Assembly: GCF_045862785.1 (NCBI RefSeq)
Contig: NZ_BQXO01000001.1
Span: 544,349-608,348 of the forward strand
Direction of reading: 5' to 3'
Length of the DNA stretch: 64,000 nucleotides
Origin: Furfurilactobacillus curtus
GTDB taxonomy: Bacteria > Bacillota > Bacilli > Lactobacillales > Lactobacillaceae
The notes under the pieces were generated by a model, which made no database searches, was not told where the DNA came from, and saw only the letters and a program-made list of their open reading frames with translations. Shown here one piece after another: positions 43,852 through 53,771 of this stretch (positions are counted from its first letter, which is position 1; every line of letters begins with the position of its first letter). The position numbers and the translations under genes are program-made.

Positions 43852-46218
43852 TTAAGCTTGGTCGCTTGGCGGCTGTTGATAGACTTGCCGTGGCCTAGAG
43901 CCATCCGCAGGGCCGACAATGCCACGCGCCTGCATATCATCAATCATGCGTGCCGCTCGATTATAACCAATTCGAAAACGACGCTGTAATAATGAGGTCG
44001 AGGCTTTTTGCTGTTCTTGTACAAACGTCACTGCCTGATCATACAATTCATCGAGATCATCGCCTTGCGCACCATCGTCCGAGTCGTTTATCTCGGCATC
44101 GCTAACCACCATTTTGTCATCATACTCAGCAGTTTGCTGATCTTTAATGAAACTAACCACGGCCGCGACGTCCTTGTCCGAAATAAACTCGCCTTGAACA
44201 CGAGTCGGTTTGTTTTGATCAATTGGCTGATACAACATGTCACCACGGCCCAATAACTTCTCAGCACCATTGCTGTCTAAAATCGTTCGGGAATCGATAC
44301 CACTTGACACAGCAAATGCGATACGTGAAGGCACATTAGCTTTAATTAAGCCTGTAATAACATCAACCGACGGTCGTTGAGTGGCGAGAATCATATGAAT
44401 ACCGGCAGCCCGCCCCATTTGGGCAATTCGGATAATTGCATCTTCCACTTCAGAAGAAACAGTCATCATCAAGTCGGCCAATTCATCCACGATAGCGACA
44501 ACATAGGGCAATTTCGGCTGGGCCACATCGCTCGTCGCATTATTTTGTTCAGCGAGTTTGTTATAGCCATCAATATTACGCACCCCAAAATTAGCAAACA
44601 ACTCGTAGCGTCGCGTCATTTCGTCCACAACCTTATGCAAAGCTTTGGCAGCTCGCTTGGGTTCAGAGACTACTGGAGTCAGCAAGTGTGGAATATCATT
44701 ATAAACGGACAATTCCACTCGTTTTGGATCAATCAGCATGAACTTAACTTGATCAGGTTTGGCCTGCATCAACAAACTCGTAATAATGCCGTTAATCGCC
44801 ACAGATTTACCGGATCCGGTGGACCCAGCGATCAGCAAATGGGGCATTTTCGTGAGGTCACACATCACAATATTACCCGTCACGTCACGCCCTAACGGTA
44901 CGGTTAGCACATGATTGGGATGGGCTGGTTCATGTTCGACCACATCACGAAAACTGACTGTTGAGATTTCGCGATTAGGCACCTCAATTCCAATCAACGA
45001 TTTACCAGGTATTGGCGCCTCAATTCGAATGTCTTTCGCTGCTAATGCCAAAGCTAGATCATCGGCTAAATTAACGATCTTTGAAACCTTGACCCCGATC
45101 GCCGGATGTAATTCATATTTCGTCACAGAGGGACCCAAATTAACATTTTTGACTTCTGCTTCGACTCCAAAACTTGCTAACGTTTGTTGCAAGGTTTGGG
45201 AATTCAACTCAATCGCATTAAGCTCGTTCGTTTGGTCGGTGGGAGGGATTTTCGTCAGTAACGCAGCAGTTGGCAACTGATAATCACTTAAATCAGCCGT
45301 TGGATCGCCTAAGTCTAACGCTTCTTGAGCAACCGTCGGCTCAGATGCCGCTTGATCAGCGGCAACGGTGATTTTTGGTGGTTGTGGACTTATTACCGTC
45401 GTTGTTTTTGGTGACCCATCGACTGGCCTGGTTGGCTTTTCGACTGGTCTGACGGCCATAGATTCGCCAGCTACCGGCAAATCATGATCAGGTGATTGCG
45501 ATGACGGCTTAGCAACCGGTTGGTCAGGCGTTGCCGTGGTAGACACCGCCTGATGAATAAAGTGACTCAACCAGCCTTGGCACCATTTTAACCCGCGAAT
45601 TAGCCGGCGCCAGCCATTCTGTAAACCGTTGCCGACAGTCGCAAAGGGAATATTAAACAAAAGTAATCCACCGACAAAGATAAGGATTGCCGATAAAATC
45701 GCGGTGCCTAAATTGGCCGTTAAGCGCTCCGTTACTTCATATAAGTACGCCCCAATCATCCCACCACCGACATCAGTTGTCAGCGTGCCAGCCTTGAAAT
45801 TATCACCAATCATGCCCCAAGTTAGTGCTGCAAAGTGCGCATGATAGTTTAAAGCAATAAATAAGCGCAGATGATCGAACAATAACAGACCTAAGTAAAC
45901 TAGACTGCCGCCACTCCATTGCTTTTTCGGTATTCGTGGCAACTGACCAGTTACCATCAAGATCGCGCCGACGATCAAAACTAGGATTGCCGCAAACTGA
46001 TTTGTATTCCCGACTAGGACGGCCAACACATTGGCAAAAAAGATCCCTGCTGCCCCTAATCGAAGCACAGCTAATAAAGCCAAAAACGCGATGGTGAAAC
46101 CGAATATGTGCCATTTATATACCGAAACTGTTTTATGACTTGTTGGCTTTCTGGACGATGGTCGTTTTTTGGGTGATGAACGTGGCGATCGGCGAGCTGT
46201 TTTTTTTCGTGCCGTCAA
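43852..46218 (-). CDS. ftsK: DNA translocase FtsK/SpoIIIE
   Basis: Pumps chromosome ends across the closing septum. 788 residues: basic N-terminus, four to five membrane helices (to about residue 190), Pro/Gln-rich linker, alpha and beta motor domains with Walker A AGSTGSGKSVAING (about 470) and Walker B VAIVDELADLMM, and a C-terminal gamma winged helix (TSLLQRRFRIGYNRAARMIDDM) that reads KOPS-like sites. Full length. Starts with ATG at 46218. Confidence 0.95.
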   Translation of the reverse strand: MTARKKTARRSPRSSPKKRPSSRKPTSHKTVSVYKWHIFGFTIAFLALLAVLRLGAAGIFFANVLAVLVGNTNQFAAILVLIVGAILMVTGQLPRIPKKQWSGGSLVYLGLLLFDHLRLFIALNYHAHFAALTWGMIGDNFKAGTLTTDVGGGMIGAYLYEVTERLTANLGTAILSAILIFVGGLLLFNIPFATVGNGLQNGWRRLIRGLKWCQGWLSHFIHQAVSTTATPDQPVAKPSSQSPDHDLPVAGESMAVRPVEKPTRPVDGSPKTTTVISPQPPKITVAADQAASEPTVAQEALDLGDPTADLSDYQLPTAALLTKIPPTDQTNELNAIELNSQTLQQTLASFGVEAEVKNVNLGPSVTKYELHPAIGVKVSKIVNLADDLALALAAKDIRIEAPIPGKSLIGIEVPNREISTVSFRDVVEHEPAHPNHVLTVPLGRDVTGNIVMCDLTKMPHLLIAGSTGSGKSVAINGIITSLLMQAKPDQVKFMLIDPKRVELSVYNDIPHLLTPVVSEPKRAAKALHKVVDEMTRRYELFANFGVRNIDGYNKLAEQNNATSDVAQPKLPYVVAIVDELADLMMTVSSEVEDAIIRIAQMGRAAGIHMILATQRPSVDVITGLIKANVPSRIAFAVSSGIDSRTILDSNGAEKLLGRGDMLYQPIDQNKPTRVQGEFISDKDVAAVVSFIKDQQTAEYDDKMVVSDAEINDSDDGAQGDDLDELYDQAVTFVQEQQKASTSLLQRRFRIGYNRAARMIDDMQARGIVGPADGSRPRQVYQQPPSDQA

Positions 46219-46250
46219 AAGAGGCCTCCTCTCATTGCCTTTAATTCGAC

Positions 46251-46763
46251 TTATTTCAATTTATCATTTGGATACCAGTGCGTTTGTTCCAAATGATTGA
46301 ATTGCTGCTGACGCATCACTTCATAGATAACGATAGCGGCCGAGTTTGAAAGATTCAAGGCACGAATGTGCCGATCATCTTGGGGAATCCTAATCGCTTG
46401 GTCTGGATGTTGCCGCATGAACGGTTCCGGTAGACCAGTCGTTTCTTTACCAAATAAAAACCAATAATCATGATCAGCATTGGTATAATCCGGGTCAACA
46501 TATGTTTTTTGAGCAAATTTAGAAACGAGAAAAAGTTCGTCGTTAGCTGGAATTGCTGCCATAAAGGCTGGCAGATTGTCATGATAAGTGATGTCAACTT
46601 TATCCCAATAGTCTAACCCAGCTCGTTTTAAATGGGCATCATCCGTTGAAAAGCCCAGCGGTTTAATCAAATGTAAGGCGGTATCCGTACCCGCACAAGT
46701 CCGCGCAATGTTGCCTGTATTGGCCGGCATTAATGGTTCAAATAAAGCAATGTGATTCGTCAC
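46251..46763 (-). CDS. trmL: TrmL, tRNA (cytidine/uridine-34 2'-O)-methyltransferase
   Basis: SPOUT methyltransferase acting on the wobble base of tRNA-Leu. 170 residues with the family pattern NHIALFEPLMPANTGNIARTC (substrate loop), LIKPLGFSTDDAHLKRAGLDYW, LFGKETTGLPEPFM and LNLSNSAAIVIYEVMRQ forming the trefoil knot. Its likely substrate, tRNA-Leu TAA, is encoded at 63343. Upstream of ftsK by 32 bases. Confidence 0.93.
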   Translation of the reverse strand: MTNHIALFEPLMPANTGNIARTCAGTDTALHLIKPLGFSTDDAHLKRAGLDYWDKVDITYHDNLPAFMAAIPANDELFLVSKFAQKTYVDPDYTNADHDYWFLFGKETTGLPEPFMRQHPDQAIRIPQDDRHIRALNLSNSAAIVIYEVMRQQQFNHLEQTHWYPNDKLK

Positions 46764-46796
46764 AAGCAGTCTCCTTACTCTGTCAATTAATTTGAA

Positions 46797-46855
46797 AATA
46801 AAAACGCAGTCATCTCGGTATTAGCATACAGCGAGACGCTACGTTAATGAAGTCC
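46797..46855 (-). terminator. Possible terminator after rlmA
   Basis: Imperfect hairpin CGTAGC-GTCTCG / CGAGATGACTGCG followed on the minus strand by TTTTTATTTT, 160 bases after rlmA. Weak pairing. Confidence 0.4.
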
Positions 46856-47013
46856 GAATCTGACCGCCACTAACGCCGATAAGGACGATATCGACGATCA
46901 AATGATTCCATAAGCATCCTATCACTTCACCACTATTCAGGCAATACCGAAAATCCCAGTCTACCGCACTACATTCGCTTTGGTATCGACCAATAATAGG
47001 CAAAGTCGCCCCA

Positions 47014-47865
47014 TTACACTCGAACAGTCAAGACACTCACATCCACGGTAACAGCTGTCACTGGGCGGGTTAATAAGGTCTGCCGATGCAAATCGTCGCT
47101 CCCCCAACTTAGTGGCGTCATCGCCATCATATCTGCGATTTTATCCGGCCCAATCGCAAATTGATAATGAATCGGTGTCACGGTCATCAATGGATAGTGT
47201 TCCTTAAATAAAGCCACTACTCGCTGATTATCGTATTGAAACTGCGGGGCTGCTGGTTCATAAAGTGCGTGCCGTAGTTCTACCAAATAGTCACGATTGG
47301 GCACGATCTTAACAATCCGCCCGCCTGGTTTTAAAATTCGCTCAAATTCACTATAAGCAGAGGGTGAAAAAAGCTCGATCACAGCGTCAAACTGCTGATT
47401 TGTAAAGGGTAACTTAGCCAAATCAGCGACACAAAAAAATGCCTTTGTTGTTAATTGAGTTGCTAAGTTGATGCCATCTTTTGACAGGTCAAAGCCGATC
47501 AATGTATCGTCGGTTTGCTGTCGAAGCTCATCCAGCTGTGCCAGCGGCGTCCCCTCACCAGTGCCCACGTCGAGGATTGTTTGAGAACCAGTAGGCAGCT
47601 GATCATTAATCGCTTTCACCAATGGCTGGAACAGCCCTGCCGTCAACATTTTGCGCCGAGCAGCCAGCATAGCTGAATCATATTCGGTTGTGACCGCATG
47701 CGGCAAAAAGTATAGACTCCCGCGCCGATTAAAATCTAGGGAATGACCGTTTGCACAGCTAACCGTATGATTTTCGACATGTTGATAAGGCTGATGACAT
47801 ACTGGACAGGCAAATAGTGACAAATGTTGTGCCACAAACTGGGCGCCCCAATCGATTTTCTTCAT
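47014..47865 (-). CDS. RlmA-type 23S rRNA (guanine-N1) methyltransferase
   Basis: 283 residues: N-terminal zinc finger CPVCHQPYQHVENHTVSCANGH (Cys, Cys, Cys, His) followed by a Rossmann methyltransferase with LDVGTGEGTPLAQL and VIELFSPSAYSEFERILKPGG. The family methylates G745 or G748 of 23S rRNA, the latter giving macrolide (tylosin) effects; sequence alone does not tell which. Start taken as the ATG at 47865, because the fold begins there, though no strong ribosome site is visible. Confidence 0.85.
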   Translation of the reverse strand: MKKIDWGAQFVAQHLSLFACPVCHQPYQHVENHTVSCANGHSLDFNRRGSLYFLPHAVTTEYDSAMLAARRKMLTAGLFQPLVKAINDQLPTGSQTILDVGTGEGTPLAQLDELRQQTDDTLIGFDLSKDGINLATQLTTKAFFCVADLAKLPFTNQQFDAVIELFSPSAYSEFERILKPGGRIVKIVPNRDYLVELRHALYEPAAPQFQYDNQRVVALFKEHYPLMTVTPIHYQFAIGPDKIADMMAMTPLSWGSDDLHRQTLLTRPVTAVTVDVSVLTVRV

Positions 47866-47897
47866 AATAATAATTAATCCAATCTTCATTTAAATGG

Positions 47898-49100
47898 TTA
47901 TTTAATTCCCGTTGAGTTATCTGTGGTCTGCTTTGATGCCTGTGTAAACATTCCCTGATCATCTTTAAACCATTGTGCCTGAGCCCGCCAGTATTGATAC
48001 AAGTGCGCGATAATGACCTTTAATACTGCATACCCCGGCACACCGAAGATCACGCCCAGAACTCCGAATATTTTACCTGAAGCCAATAGGACAATGATAA
48101 TCGTCACCGGATGAATCTTAAGGCTTTGTCCCAAAACAAGGGGCGAAATCAAACGTCCTTCAATTGTCTGTTCAATCGCAAATACAATCAAGACTTGAAC
48201 GAGCATCCATGGCGACACAAATGCCCCCACTACAACAGAGGGAATCATCGCCAAAAAAGAACCTAAATAGGGAATAAGGTTTAAAATTCCGGCCACGATT
48301 CCTAAGGTTAACGCAAATTTTAAACCAATGATTAAATAACCTACATAGAACATCAAAGCGACAAAAAAAGCCACGGTTAATTGCCCACGAATATAGTTTG
48401 CCACTTGGTCGTTAATTTCTTTCAGCACCGCTAGAAAGGACGGTTGTAAACGATTGGGGAGGAATTTAGCGATCGCTTTAGGTAATTGATGACCATCCAA
48501 TAACATATACCATAAAATAAACGGAAAAGTCACGAGGGCAATTAAAATCGTGCTAACGCGACTAAACACGCCGCCTAGCCCACCAACAGTCGAAGTTGCG
48601 GTACTTTTAATCAAACCACTAAAACTCTTTTTCAGTTGATCATCGTATTGATTCAAAATGCCACGCAGCCACTTAAAACTCGGATCCTGCCACCAAGATG
48701 TGGTGGAGTTCACGACATTCTGCCAGTAACGAGGCCAGTTAATCAACAGGTCATTAAGTTGTCGTTGAATTACCGGGATCAGCGACAAGGCCCCCCACAC
48801 GATCAACGCTAATAATAAGATAAATAACCCAATCGTGGTCCAAGCTCTGTGAACACGGTATCGACTGGACTCCAGTCGATCAACCAAAGGGTTCATTAAA
48901 TAATAAAACACCCCTGCTAAGACAAGGGGACCACCGACAATACTTAAAAATTGTCTGATTGGTGTAAAGAGCCAATTCACTTGACTCAGCAACCACAAAA
49001 TCAGCAGGCTCAATAAAATAATGGTTAAATTCAAAATGAGCCGTTTGGCCCCTGCTTCACTAAACAAGCGGGGACGTATCGGTGGCTTCTGATTGGTCAT
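47898..49100 (-). CDS. AI-2E family transporter
   Basis: 400 residues, about eight helices: LSLLILWLLSQVNW, YYLMNPLVDRLESS motif near the third helix, VDRL loop, then the C-terminal block GILNLIPYLGSFLAMIPS with PYLG. Family members export autoinducer-2 or act in Na+/H+ exchange; function here open. ATG at 49100 follows GAGGTG. Divergent from pgl. Confidence 0.85.
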   Translation of the reverse strand: MTNQKPPIRPRLFSEAGAKRLILNLTIILLSLLILWLLSQVNWLFTPIRQFLSIVGGPLVLAGVFYYLMNPLVDRLESSRYRVHRAWTTIGLFILLLALIVWGALSLIPVIQRQLNDLLINWPRYWQNVVNSTTSWWQDPSFKWLRGILNQYDDQLKKSFSGLIKSTATSTVGGLGGVFSRVSTILIALVTFPFILWYMLLDGHQLPKAIAKFLPNRLQPSFLAVLKEINDQVANYIRGQLTVAFFVALMFYVGYLIIGLKFALTLGIVAGILNLIPYLGSFLAMIPSVVVGAFVSPWMLVQVLIVFAIEQTIEGRLISPLVLGQSLKIHPVTIIIVLLASGKIFGVLGVIFGVPGYAVLKVIIAHLYQYWRAQAQWFKDDQGMFTQASKQTTDNSTGIK

Positions 49101-49219
49101 CACATTCACCTCAATAAAACTCTGCGACAGGCGCAAAGTAAGTTGTTGAATGAAGTATAGCATACCCATCACTTGCGTGTGACACGGTCGTTTTCACCTG
49201 CTCGAATTAACCCGAACTA

Positions 49220-49228
49220 TGCTATACT
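49220..49228 (+). promoter_or_regulatory. Extended -10 promoter of pgl
   Basis: TGCTATACT at 49220-49228, no clear -35; about 60 bases before the pgl ATG. Confidence 0.55.
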
Positions 49229-49287
49229 GGGGCCGGTTGTTCATATCAACACAATCATCCGATTCAAAAAAGAGGAGCAAACTAATC

Positions 49288-50331
49288 ATGCAAGAACATT
49301 TTTTTGTCGGTACATATACCAAGAAAAGTAGTCAAGGCGTTTACCAGATGAGCCTTGATCTCGACACTGGTCGGCTATCCGCGCCAATCTTGGTTGCTCA
49401 CGCAGATAGCCCGACTTATTTGGCCCGTTCAGCGGCCAATCGTTTGTATACCGTTGACAAAGATGCCAACGCGCATACCGGTGGTACCTCGGCCTTTGAT
49501 TTATCCACGACGCCCGCTACCTTGCTCAATCATGTCTTCAGTGACGGTTCAAGTGCAGCCTATGAAGCTGTGGATGAAAAACGCCAGCTCGTTTATGAGG
49601 GAAACTACCACATGGGTACCGTTAAAAGTTTGACCATTCAACCAGATGGCTCACTCAAGGTGGCTGATATCATTACCCACCATGGCACCGTTGGCCCGAA
49701 ACCTGAACAAGCCGATGGCCCGCACGTTCACTTCACTAATTTGACTCCCGATCATCGATTAGTCGTTTGTGATCTCGGCCTAGATCAAGTCATGATTTAC
49801 AACGTCAGTGACGCTGGCAAACTGACGTTAGTTTCCACTTTTGATACAACTGCCGGATTTGGTCCGCGCCACATTGTTTTTCATCCAACAAAACCATTAG
49901 CTTACTTAGCTGGTGAACTAAGTAGTGAAATCTCTGTACTGCACTACGATGCTGCAAATGGCACATTTACTCACTTACAAACTTTGTCGACCATTCCTAA
50001 TGATTGGACCGCCCACAATGGCGCCGCTGCCATTCGGATTTCCGCTGACGGTCAATTTGTCTATGTCAGCAACCGGGGTTTTAATACCATCGCTGGTTTT
50101 GCTGTCGGTGAGGATGGCTTGTTATCTTTACGCCAACAAATTAGTACGGAGGGCGACTTTCCTCGTGACTTTGATTTAGACCCTTCACAACGTTTCATCG
50201 TTGCTGTCAATCAAAACACTGATAATGCAACGTTGTACCAACGTAACGCAACGACTGGGCAGCTCAGCTTGTTACAAAAAGACGTAGCAGTTCCAGAAGG
50301 CGTCTGCGTCTTATTTGACCCCATTGCTTAA
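49288..50331 (+). CDS. pgl: 6-phosphogluconolactonase, beta-propeller type (YbhE/Pgl)
   Basis: Hydrolyses 6-phosphogluconolactone to 6-phosphogluconate. 347 residues of a seven-bladed propeller; QEHFFVGTYTKKSSQGVYQM at the N-terminus, DGPHVHFTNLTPDHR and the repeat GFGPRHIVFHPTKPLAYLAGELSSEI. Gnd, which uses its product, is at 4.5 kb. ATG at 49288 follows AGAGGAG. Upstream of cutC. Confidence 0.9.
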   Translation: MQEHFFVGTYTKKSSQGVYQMSLDLDTGRLSAPILVAHADSPTYLARSAANRLYTVDKDANAHTGGTSAFDLSTTPATLLNHVFSDGSSAAYEAVDEKRQLVYEGNYHMGTVKSLTIQPDGSLKVADIITHHGTVGPKPEQADGPHVHFTNLTPDHRLVVCDLGLDQVMIYNVSDAGKLTLVSTFDTTAGFGPRHIVFHPTKPLAYLAGELSSEISVLHYDAANGTFTHLQTLSTIPNDWTAHNGAAAIRISADGQFVYVSNRGFNTIAGFAVGEDGLLSLRQQISTEGDFPRDFDLDPSQRFIVAVNQNTDNATLYQRNATTGQLSLLQKDVAVPEGVCVLFDPIA

Positions 50332-50349
50332 TCACGGAGGAAAATCAGC

Positions 50350-50997
50350 GTGACTCAACCACTTTTTAAAGAAATTGCGATCGAAAACTTTACCGACTTA
50401 CCAGCAGTCGTCAACGCTGGTGCCAATCGGATTGAATTAAATGACAATCTAGCAGTTGGTGGTACGACGGTTAGCCGTGGCGTGATGAGTGAAGCCGCAC
50501 GGTATACTGCTGAGCACCATCTGCCTTTGGTCACCATGATCCGACCACGTGGCGGTAATTTTGTTTACAATGATACTGAACTTAAAATTATGGAAGCCGA
50601 CCTATTTTCCGCACAAGAATTAGGTGTCGATGGCGTGGCCTTGGGGGCTCTGACAGCCGATAACCGCCTCGACACTGAGGCACTGGAACAATTGCTAGCT
50701 GCCGCTGGGGGGATGAGTGTAACCTTCCATATGGCGTTCGATCAATTAAGTACGTCTGTCCAATTATCAGCACTCGATTGGCTCGTTGATCACGGTGTTG
50801 AACGTATTTTAACCCATGGTGGCCCCTTGAACACCCCCATCGAAGCACATGTCGATCACCTCACAGAATTGGTTAAGTACGCCGCCGGCCGAATCGAAAT
50901 TTTACCTGGCGGTGGTCTCACGACCAATAATGCCGACCAACTAGCAAAGACCATTGGTGTCACAGCAGTTCATGGCACTCATGTGCTTGACTTCTAA
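50350..50997 (+). CDS. cutC: CutC family protein
   Basis: 215 residues of TIM-barrel CutC family: EIAIENFTDLPAVVNAGANRIELNDNL, VTMIRPRGGNFVYND, VTFHMAFDQL, RILTHGGP and ILPGGGLTTNNAD. Named for copper homeostasis in E. coli, but the enzymatic role is unproven. GTG start with GGAGG upstream; 18 bases after pgl. Confidence 0.87.
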   Translation: MTQPLFKEIAIENFTDLPAVVNAGANRIELNDNLAVGGTTVSRGVMSEAARYTAEHHLPLVTMIRPRGGNFVYNDTELKIMEADLFSAQELGVDGVALGALTADNRLDTEALEQLLAAAGGMSVTFHMAFDQLSTSVQLSALDWLVDHGVERILTHGGPLNTPIEAHVDHLTELVKYAAGRIEILPGGGLTTNNADQLAKTIGVTAVHGTHVLDF

Positions 50998-51043
50998 CTT
51001 TCATAGTTTCGGCCACACGGTTCAAAAAATAAAACAAATTTCT

Positions 51044-51084
51044 ACAAAGCGAGTGGCTGTCATTTTGACAGCCACTCGCTTTGT
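51044..51084. terminator. Perfect 19-bp hairpin between cutC and pseudouridine synthase genes
   Basis: ACAAAGCGAGTGGCTGTCA pairs with TGACAGCCACTCGCTTTGT with a 3-base loop. No T run follows directly on the plus side; on the minus side a T-rich stretch follows. Convergent genes, so it may end both. Confidence 0.65.
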
Positions 51085-51103
51085 ATCATTATTGGTCATT
51101 TCA

Positions 51104-52006
51104 TCACACATTAGTTTGGTGCAATAACTGCTTGATTTGGTCATCAGGATCTTGGTGTACTTGCCAGGTTTGCCTAGAAAACGGATCATAGAACTGTAAA
51201 TCTGTGCAAGCCAACGCTTGATGATTCAGATTAGGTAAGACCATACCCCCATATAGTTCGTCCCCCACTAACGCATGACCTAAACTAGCAAAATGAACTC
51301 GAATCTGATGGGTTCGGCCTGTATGCAAGCGAACCTTAACCACTGACCACTCTGGACCTTCATTTATAGTCCAAAATTCCGTGTAGGCAGCCTGCCCATC
51401 AGAAGCCGTCGTTCGTTTAATAAATGAGTCAGGTGCTCGCTTGATGGGCGCCTTAATCTCTCCATGATCTGGCAACCCCCTACCAGAAACGACCGCCAGA
51501 TAAGTCTTTTGCAGCGTATGGGCCTTTAACTGCTGATCTAAAATGGAATGAGCCATGTGGTGTTTTCCAAATAGTACTAAACCGCTAGTCCCCTTATCAA
51601 GCCGAGTTACAATATGTGGCACTTGCAAAGGCATCCCGTGCGTAATGAAGTAACCCTTAGCGCGGTTCACCAAAGTATCGTTGCCATAGTGATGAGCGGG
51701 TACTGAAGCAACCCCAGCTGGCTTGTTGACAATTAAAAAGTTAGCGTCCTCTTTAACAACATTTAAAGGTTGATCCGAAATCGTCACCGCCGCATTAGCC
51801 GGTTCCGGTGGTAAAACAATTGTCACTACATCCCCGATGGCGACTTCATCAACACTCCAAGCTGGCCGACCATTAATCGTCATTTGACCGCCATGAAATT
51901 TAATTTGTGTTAAAACCGCATGACTGACACCATGCTGTTGCAAAAAGTTGCGCAACTTAGTCGGCACTGTATCGTTTTTCCAGCCGAATTGTAGCGGATA
52001 AGCCAT
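51104..52006 (-). CDS. RluA/RluD family pseudouridine synthase
   Basis: 300 residues: N-terminal S4-like domain (LRNFLQQHGVSHAVLTQI) and catalytic domain with HYGNDTLVNR-type fold, the active-site Asp in RLDKGTSGLVLFGKHH, and a LHTGRTHQIRVHFASLGH motif. Makes pseudouridine in rRNA; exact position cannot be given. Start overlaps the nadK stop by one base, forming relQ-nadK-rlu. Confidence 0.92.
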   Translation of the reverse strand: MAYPLQFGWKNDTVPTKLRNFLQQHGVSHAVLTQIKFHGGQMTINGRPAWSVDEVAIGDVVTIVLPPEPANAAVTISDQPLNVVKEDANFLIVNKPAGVASVPAHHYGNDTLVNRAKGYFITHGMPLQVPHIVTRLDKGTSGLVLFGKHHMAHSILDQQLKAHTLQKTYLAVVSGRGLPDHGEIKAPIKRAPDSFIKRTTASDGQAAYTEFWTINEGPEWSVVKVRLHTGRTHQIRVHFASLGHALVGDELYGGMVLPNLNHQALACTDLQFYDPFSRQTWQVHQDPDDQIKQLLHQTNV

Positions 52007-52809
52007 TATTCTACATCTCCAATAAATGACTCACGTACTCGTTGCCAGAAGGCAGTATGCCGATATTGGGCGAAGTAAATCCGCTGATCAGAAACCTTAA
52101 AGCGAATTTGTTTGACGAGCCGTTCAGGCGTTAAAAATTGGTCACAGGTAATCGCAAAATTATCCGCATCTTCTGATTTTAACGTGACCCACTCGTCTTT
52201 GCCGATGATAAACGGTGCCCCTAATGTTCGAAACACCCGATTATTGATCGAGGCAATTTCCGCCATCTGCACAGCCTCAATACCCGGATGTAAGACGGCC
52301 CCCCCTAAGGACTTATTGTACCCAGTCGAACCAGTTGGCGTTGAAAAGCATAACCCATCACCGCGAAAGCGTTCAAACAACTGATCTTTGATATAAACGT
52401 CACAGACCAGCGTCCTAACAGCCTTTTTGACGGTAGCTTCATTTAACGCTAAGAAATGGTGAGGCTCTTGTTCGCCTTTATATGTGATGTCAATATCTAA
52501 CAGTGGATAGCTCACACTTTCCCCATTATCCCGTTGTAAGCTGGCCACTAATTGATCAATTTCAAAATCCCGCCAATCGGTATAAAAGCCCAAATGTCCG
52601 GTATGTAAACCCACGAACCGAATGGAGGCTAATTGGGCGCGGTAATGGTGAAAGGCAGACAACAGCGTACCATCACCACCGACCGATAATACAATCTCCG
52701 GATGACCCTCATCAATTTCAATTCCCACACGTGTCAATGCAGTTCGTAATTTTTCTATAACCGCTTTAGTCGTAGCTTGTGGATAATAACTATAAATTGC
52801 AACTTTCAT
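52006..52809 (-). CDS. nadK: NAD kinase
   Basis: Phosphorylates NAD to NADP. 267 residues: LSVGGDGTLLSAFH with the GGDG motif (about 45), LHTGHLGFYTDW, CFSTPTGSTGYNKSLGGAV. Overlaps relQ by four bases (ATGA). Full length. Confidence 0.96.
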   Translation of the reverse strand: MKVAIYSYYPQATTKAVIEKLRTALTRVGIEIDEGHPEIVLSVGGDGTLLSAFHHYRAQLASIRFVGLHTGHLGFYTDWRDFEIDQLVASLQRDNGESVSYPLLDIDITYKGEQEPHHFLALNEATVKKAVRTLVCDVYIKDQLFERFRGDGLCFSTPTGSTGYNKSLGGAVLHPGIEAVQMAEIASINNRVFRTLGAPFIIGKDEWVTLKSEDADNFAITCDQFLTPERLVKQIRFKVSDQRIYFAQYRHTAFWQRVRESFIGDVE

Positions 52810-53477
52810 GTTAACTTGCTCGATTCTACTGATTGTCTGTCTGAGGGCTGAGCAGCCGTCTCTCCATCTGACTTTGACTCCGGCTGAACTTCAGAGAGGT
52901 CGGCCCGAATTGCGGACATTTCTTGATCCAATCGAAATGCCGCCTCCCCCGCGCGCTCTAGTCGTCCCTGTAATGCCTGCGGAAATTCTCCTTGATATTT
53001 ATAATTCAAAGAGTGCTCAATCGTGGCCCAAAAATTCATTGCCAGCGTGCGCACTTGAATTTCTGCCAAAATTTTTTTCTCGCCATCTTTCATCTGCACC
53101 GGGTAGCTCACGACGATATGATAGGAACGATAACCACTCGGTTTAACATTAGAAATATAGTCACGTTCTTCTAAAATCGTCAAATCCGTTCGTTTACGCA
53201 ACAAATCGACCACTTGATAGATATCATCGACGAACTGGCACATGATTCGTAAGCCGGCGATATCTTGCATATCATCTTCTAGCCGTTCCTCGGCCACATG
53301 CCGGCGAACCATTTTCTCTTGAATGCTGGCAACTGGCTTGACTCGTCCAGTCACAAATTCGATTGGCGATTGTAGCCCTGCGTCTTTATATTGACGACGA
53401 ATACCACGCAATTTAATTTTTAATTCATCCACTGCTTGCTCATAAGGGAGCAAAAAGTGATCCCAATCTTCAATCAT
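52806..53477 (-). CDS. relQ: Small alarmone synthetase RelQ
   Basis: Makes (p)ppGpp from GTP/GDP and ATP without hydrolase domain. 223 residues: EDWDHFLLPYEQAVDELK start, LRIMCQFVDDIYQVVDLLR, KPSGYRSYHIVVSYPVQ and EIQVRTLAMNFWATIEHSLNYKY. ATG at 53477 follows GGGAGG by 7 bases. Hydrophilic tail of about 30 residues is rich in Ser and Glu. First gene of relQ-nadK-rlu; divergent from spxH. Confidence 0.94.
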   Translation of the reverse strand: MIEDWDHFLLPYEQAVDELKIKLRGIRRQYKDAGLQSPIEFVTGRVKPVASIQEKMVRRHVAEERLEDDMQDIAGLRIMCQFVDDIYQVVDLLRKRTDLTILEERDYISNVKPSGYRSYHIVVSYPVQMKDGEKKILAEIQVRTLAMNFWATIEHSLNYKYQGEFPQALQGRLERAGEAAFRLDQEMSAIRADLSEVQPESKSDGETAAQPSDRQSVESSKLT

Positions 53478-53632
53478 TTCAAAACCTCCCGGAGGAAACG
53501 CGATCAATCGGCGCTTAAATCGCATCCGACTGGGATTAGTTTACCATACTTCACTGTTCGATTCTGTTTGAAGCCCTTGGACTTAATTGAAAATCAAACC
53601 GATTTTTTTACATTGATTAACCCGTTTATTTG

Positions 53633-53662
53633 TTGACACATCTCACACAAAGTCAATAATAT
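53633..53662 (+). promoter_or_regulatory. Promoter of spxH
   Basis: Perfect TTGACA (53633-53638), 18-base spacer, TAATAT (53657-53662). It would give a leader of about 175 bases. Confidence 0.6.
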
Positions 53663-53737
53663 CAAACAATAAAAGACTTTTCTCTTTACATTTATTTTTG
53701 AATCAGGCATGATAGTCCCAGTTGCAATTCAATTGTT

Positions 53738-53771
53738 GGTCGCAGACATGTGCAAACGTTTGTCTGCGACC
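53738..53771 (+). promoter_or_regulatory. Hairpin in spxH leader
   Basis: Perfect 11-bp stem GGTCGCAGACA / TGTCTGCGACC with a 12-base loop, followed by TGAATGTGTCCTTTTAATC. Possible attenuator or RNA stabiliser; no T run of terminator quality. Confidence 0.45.
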
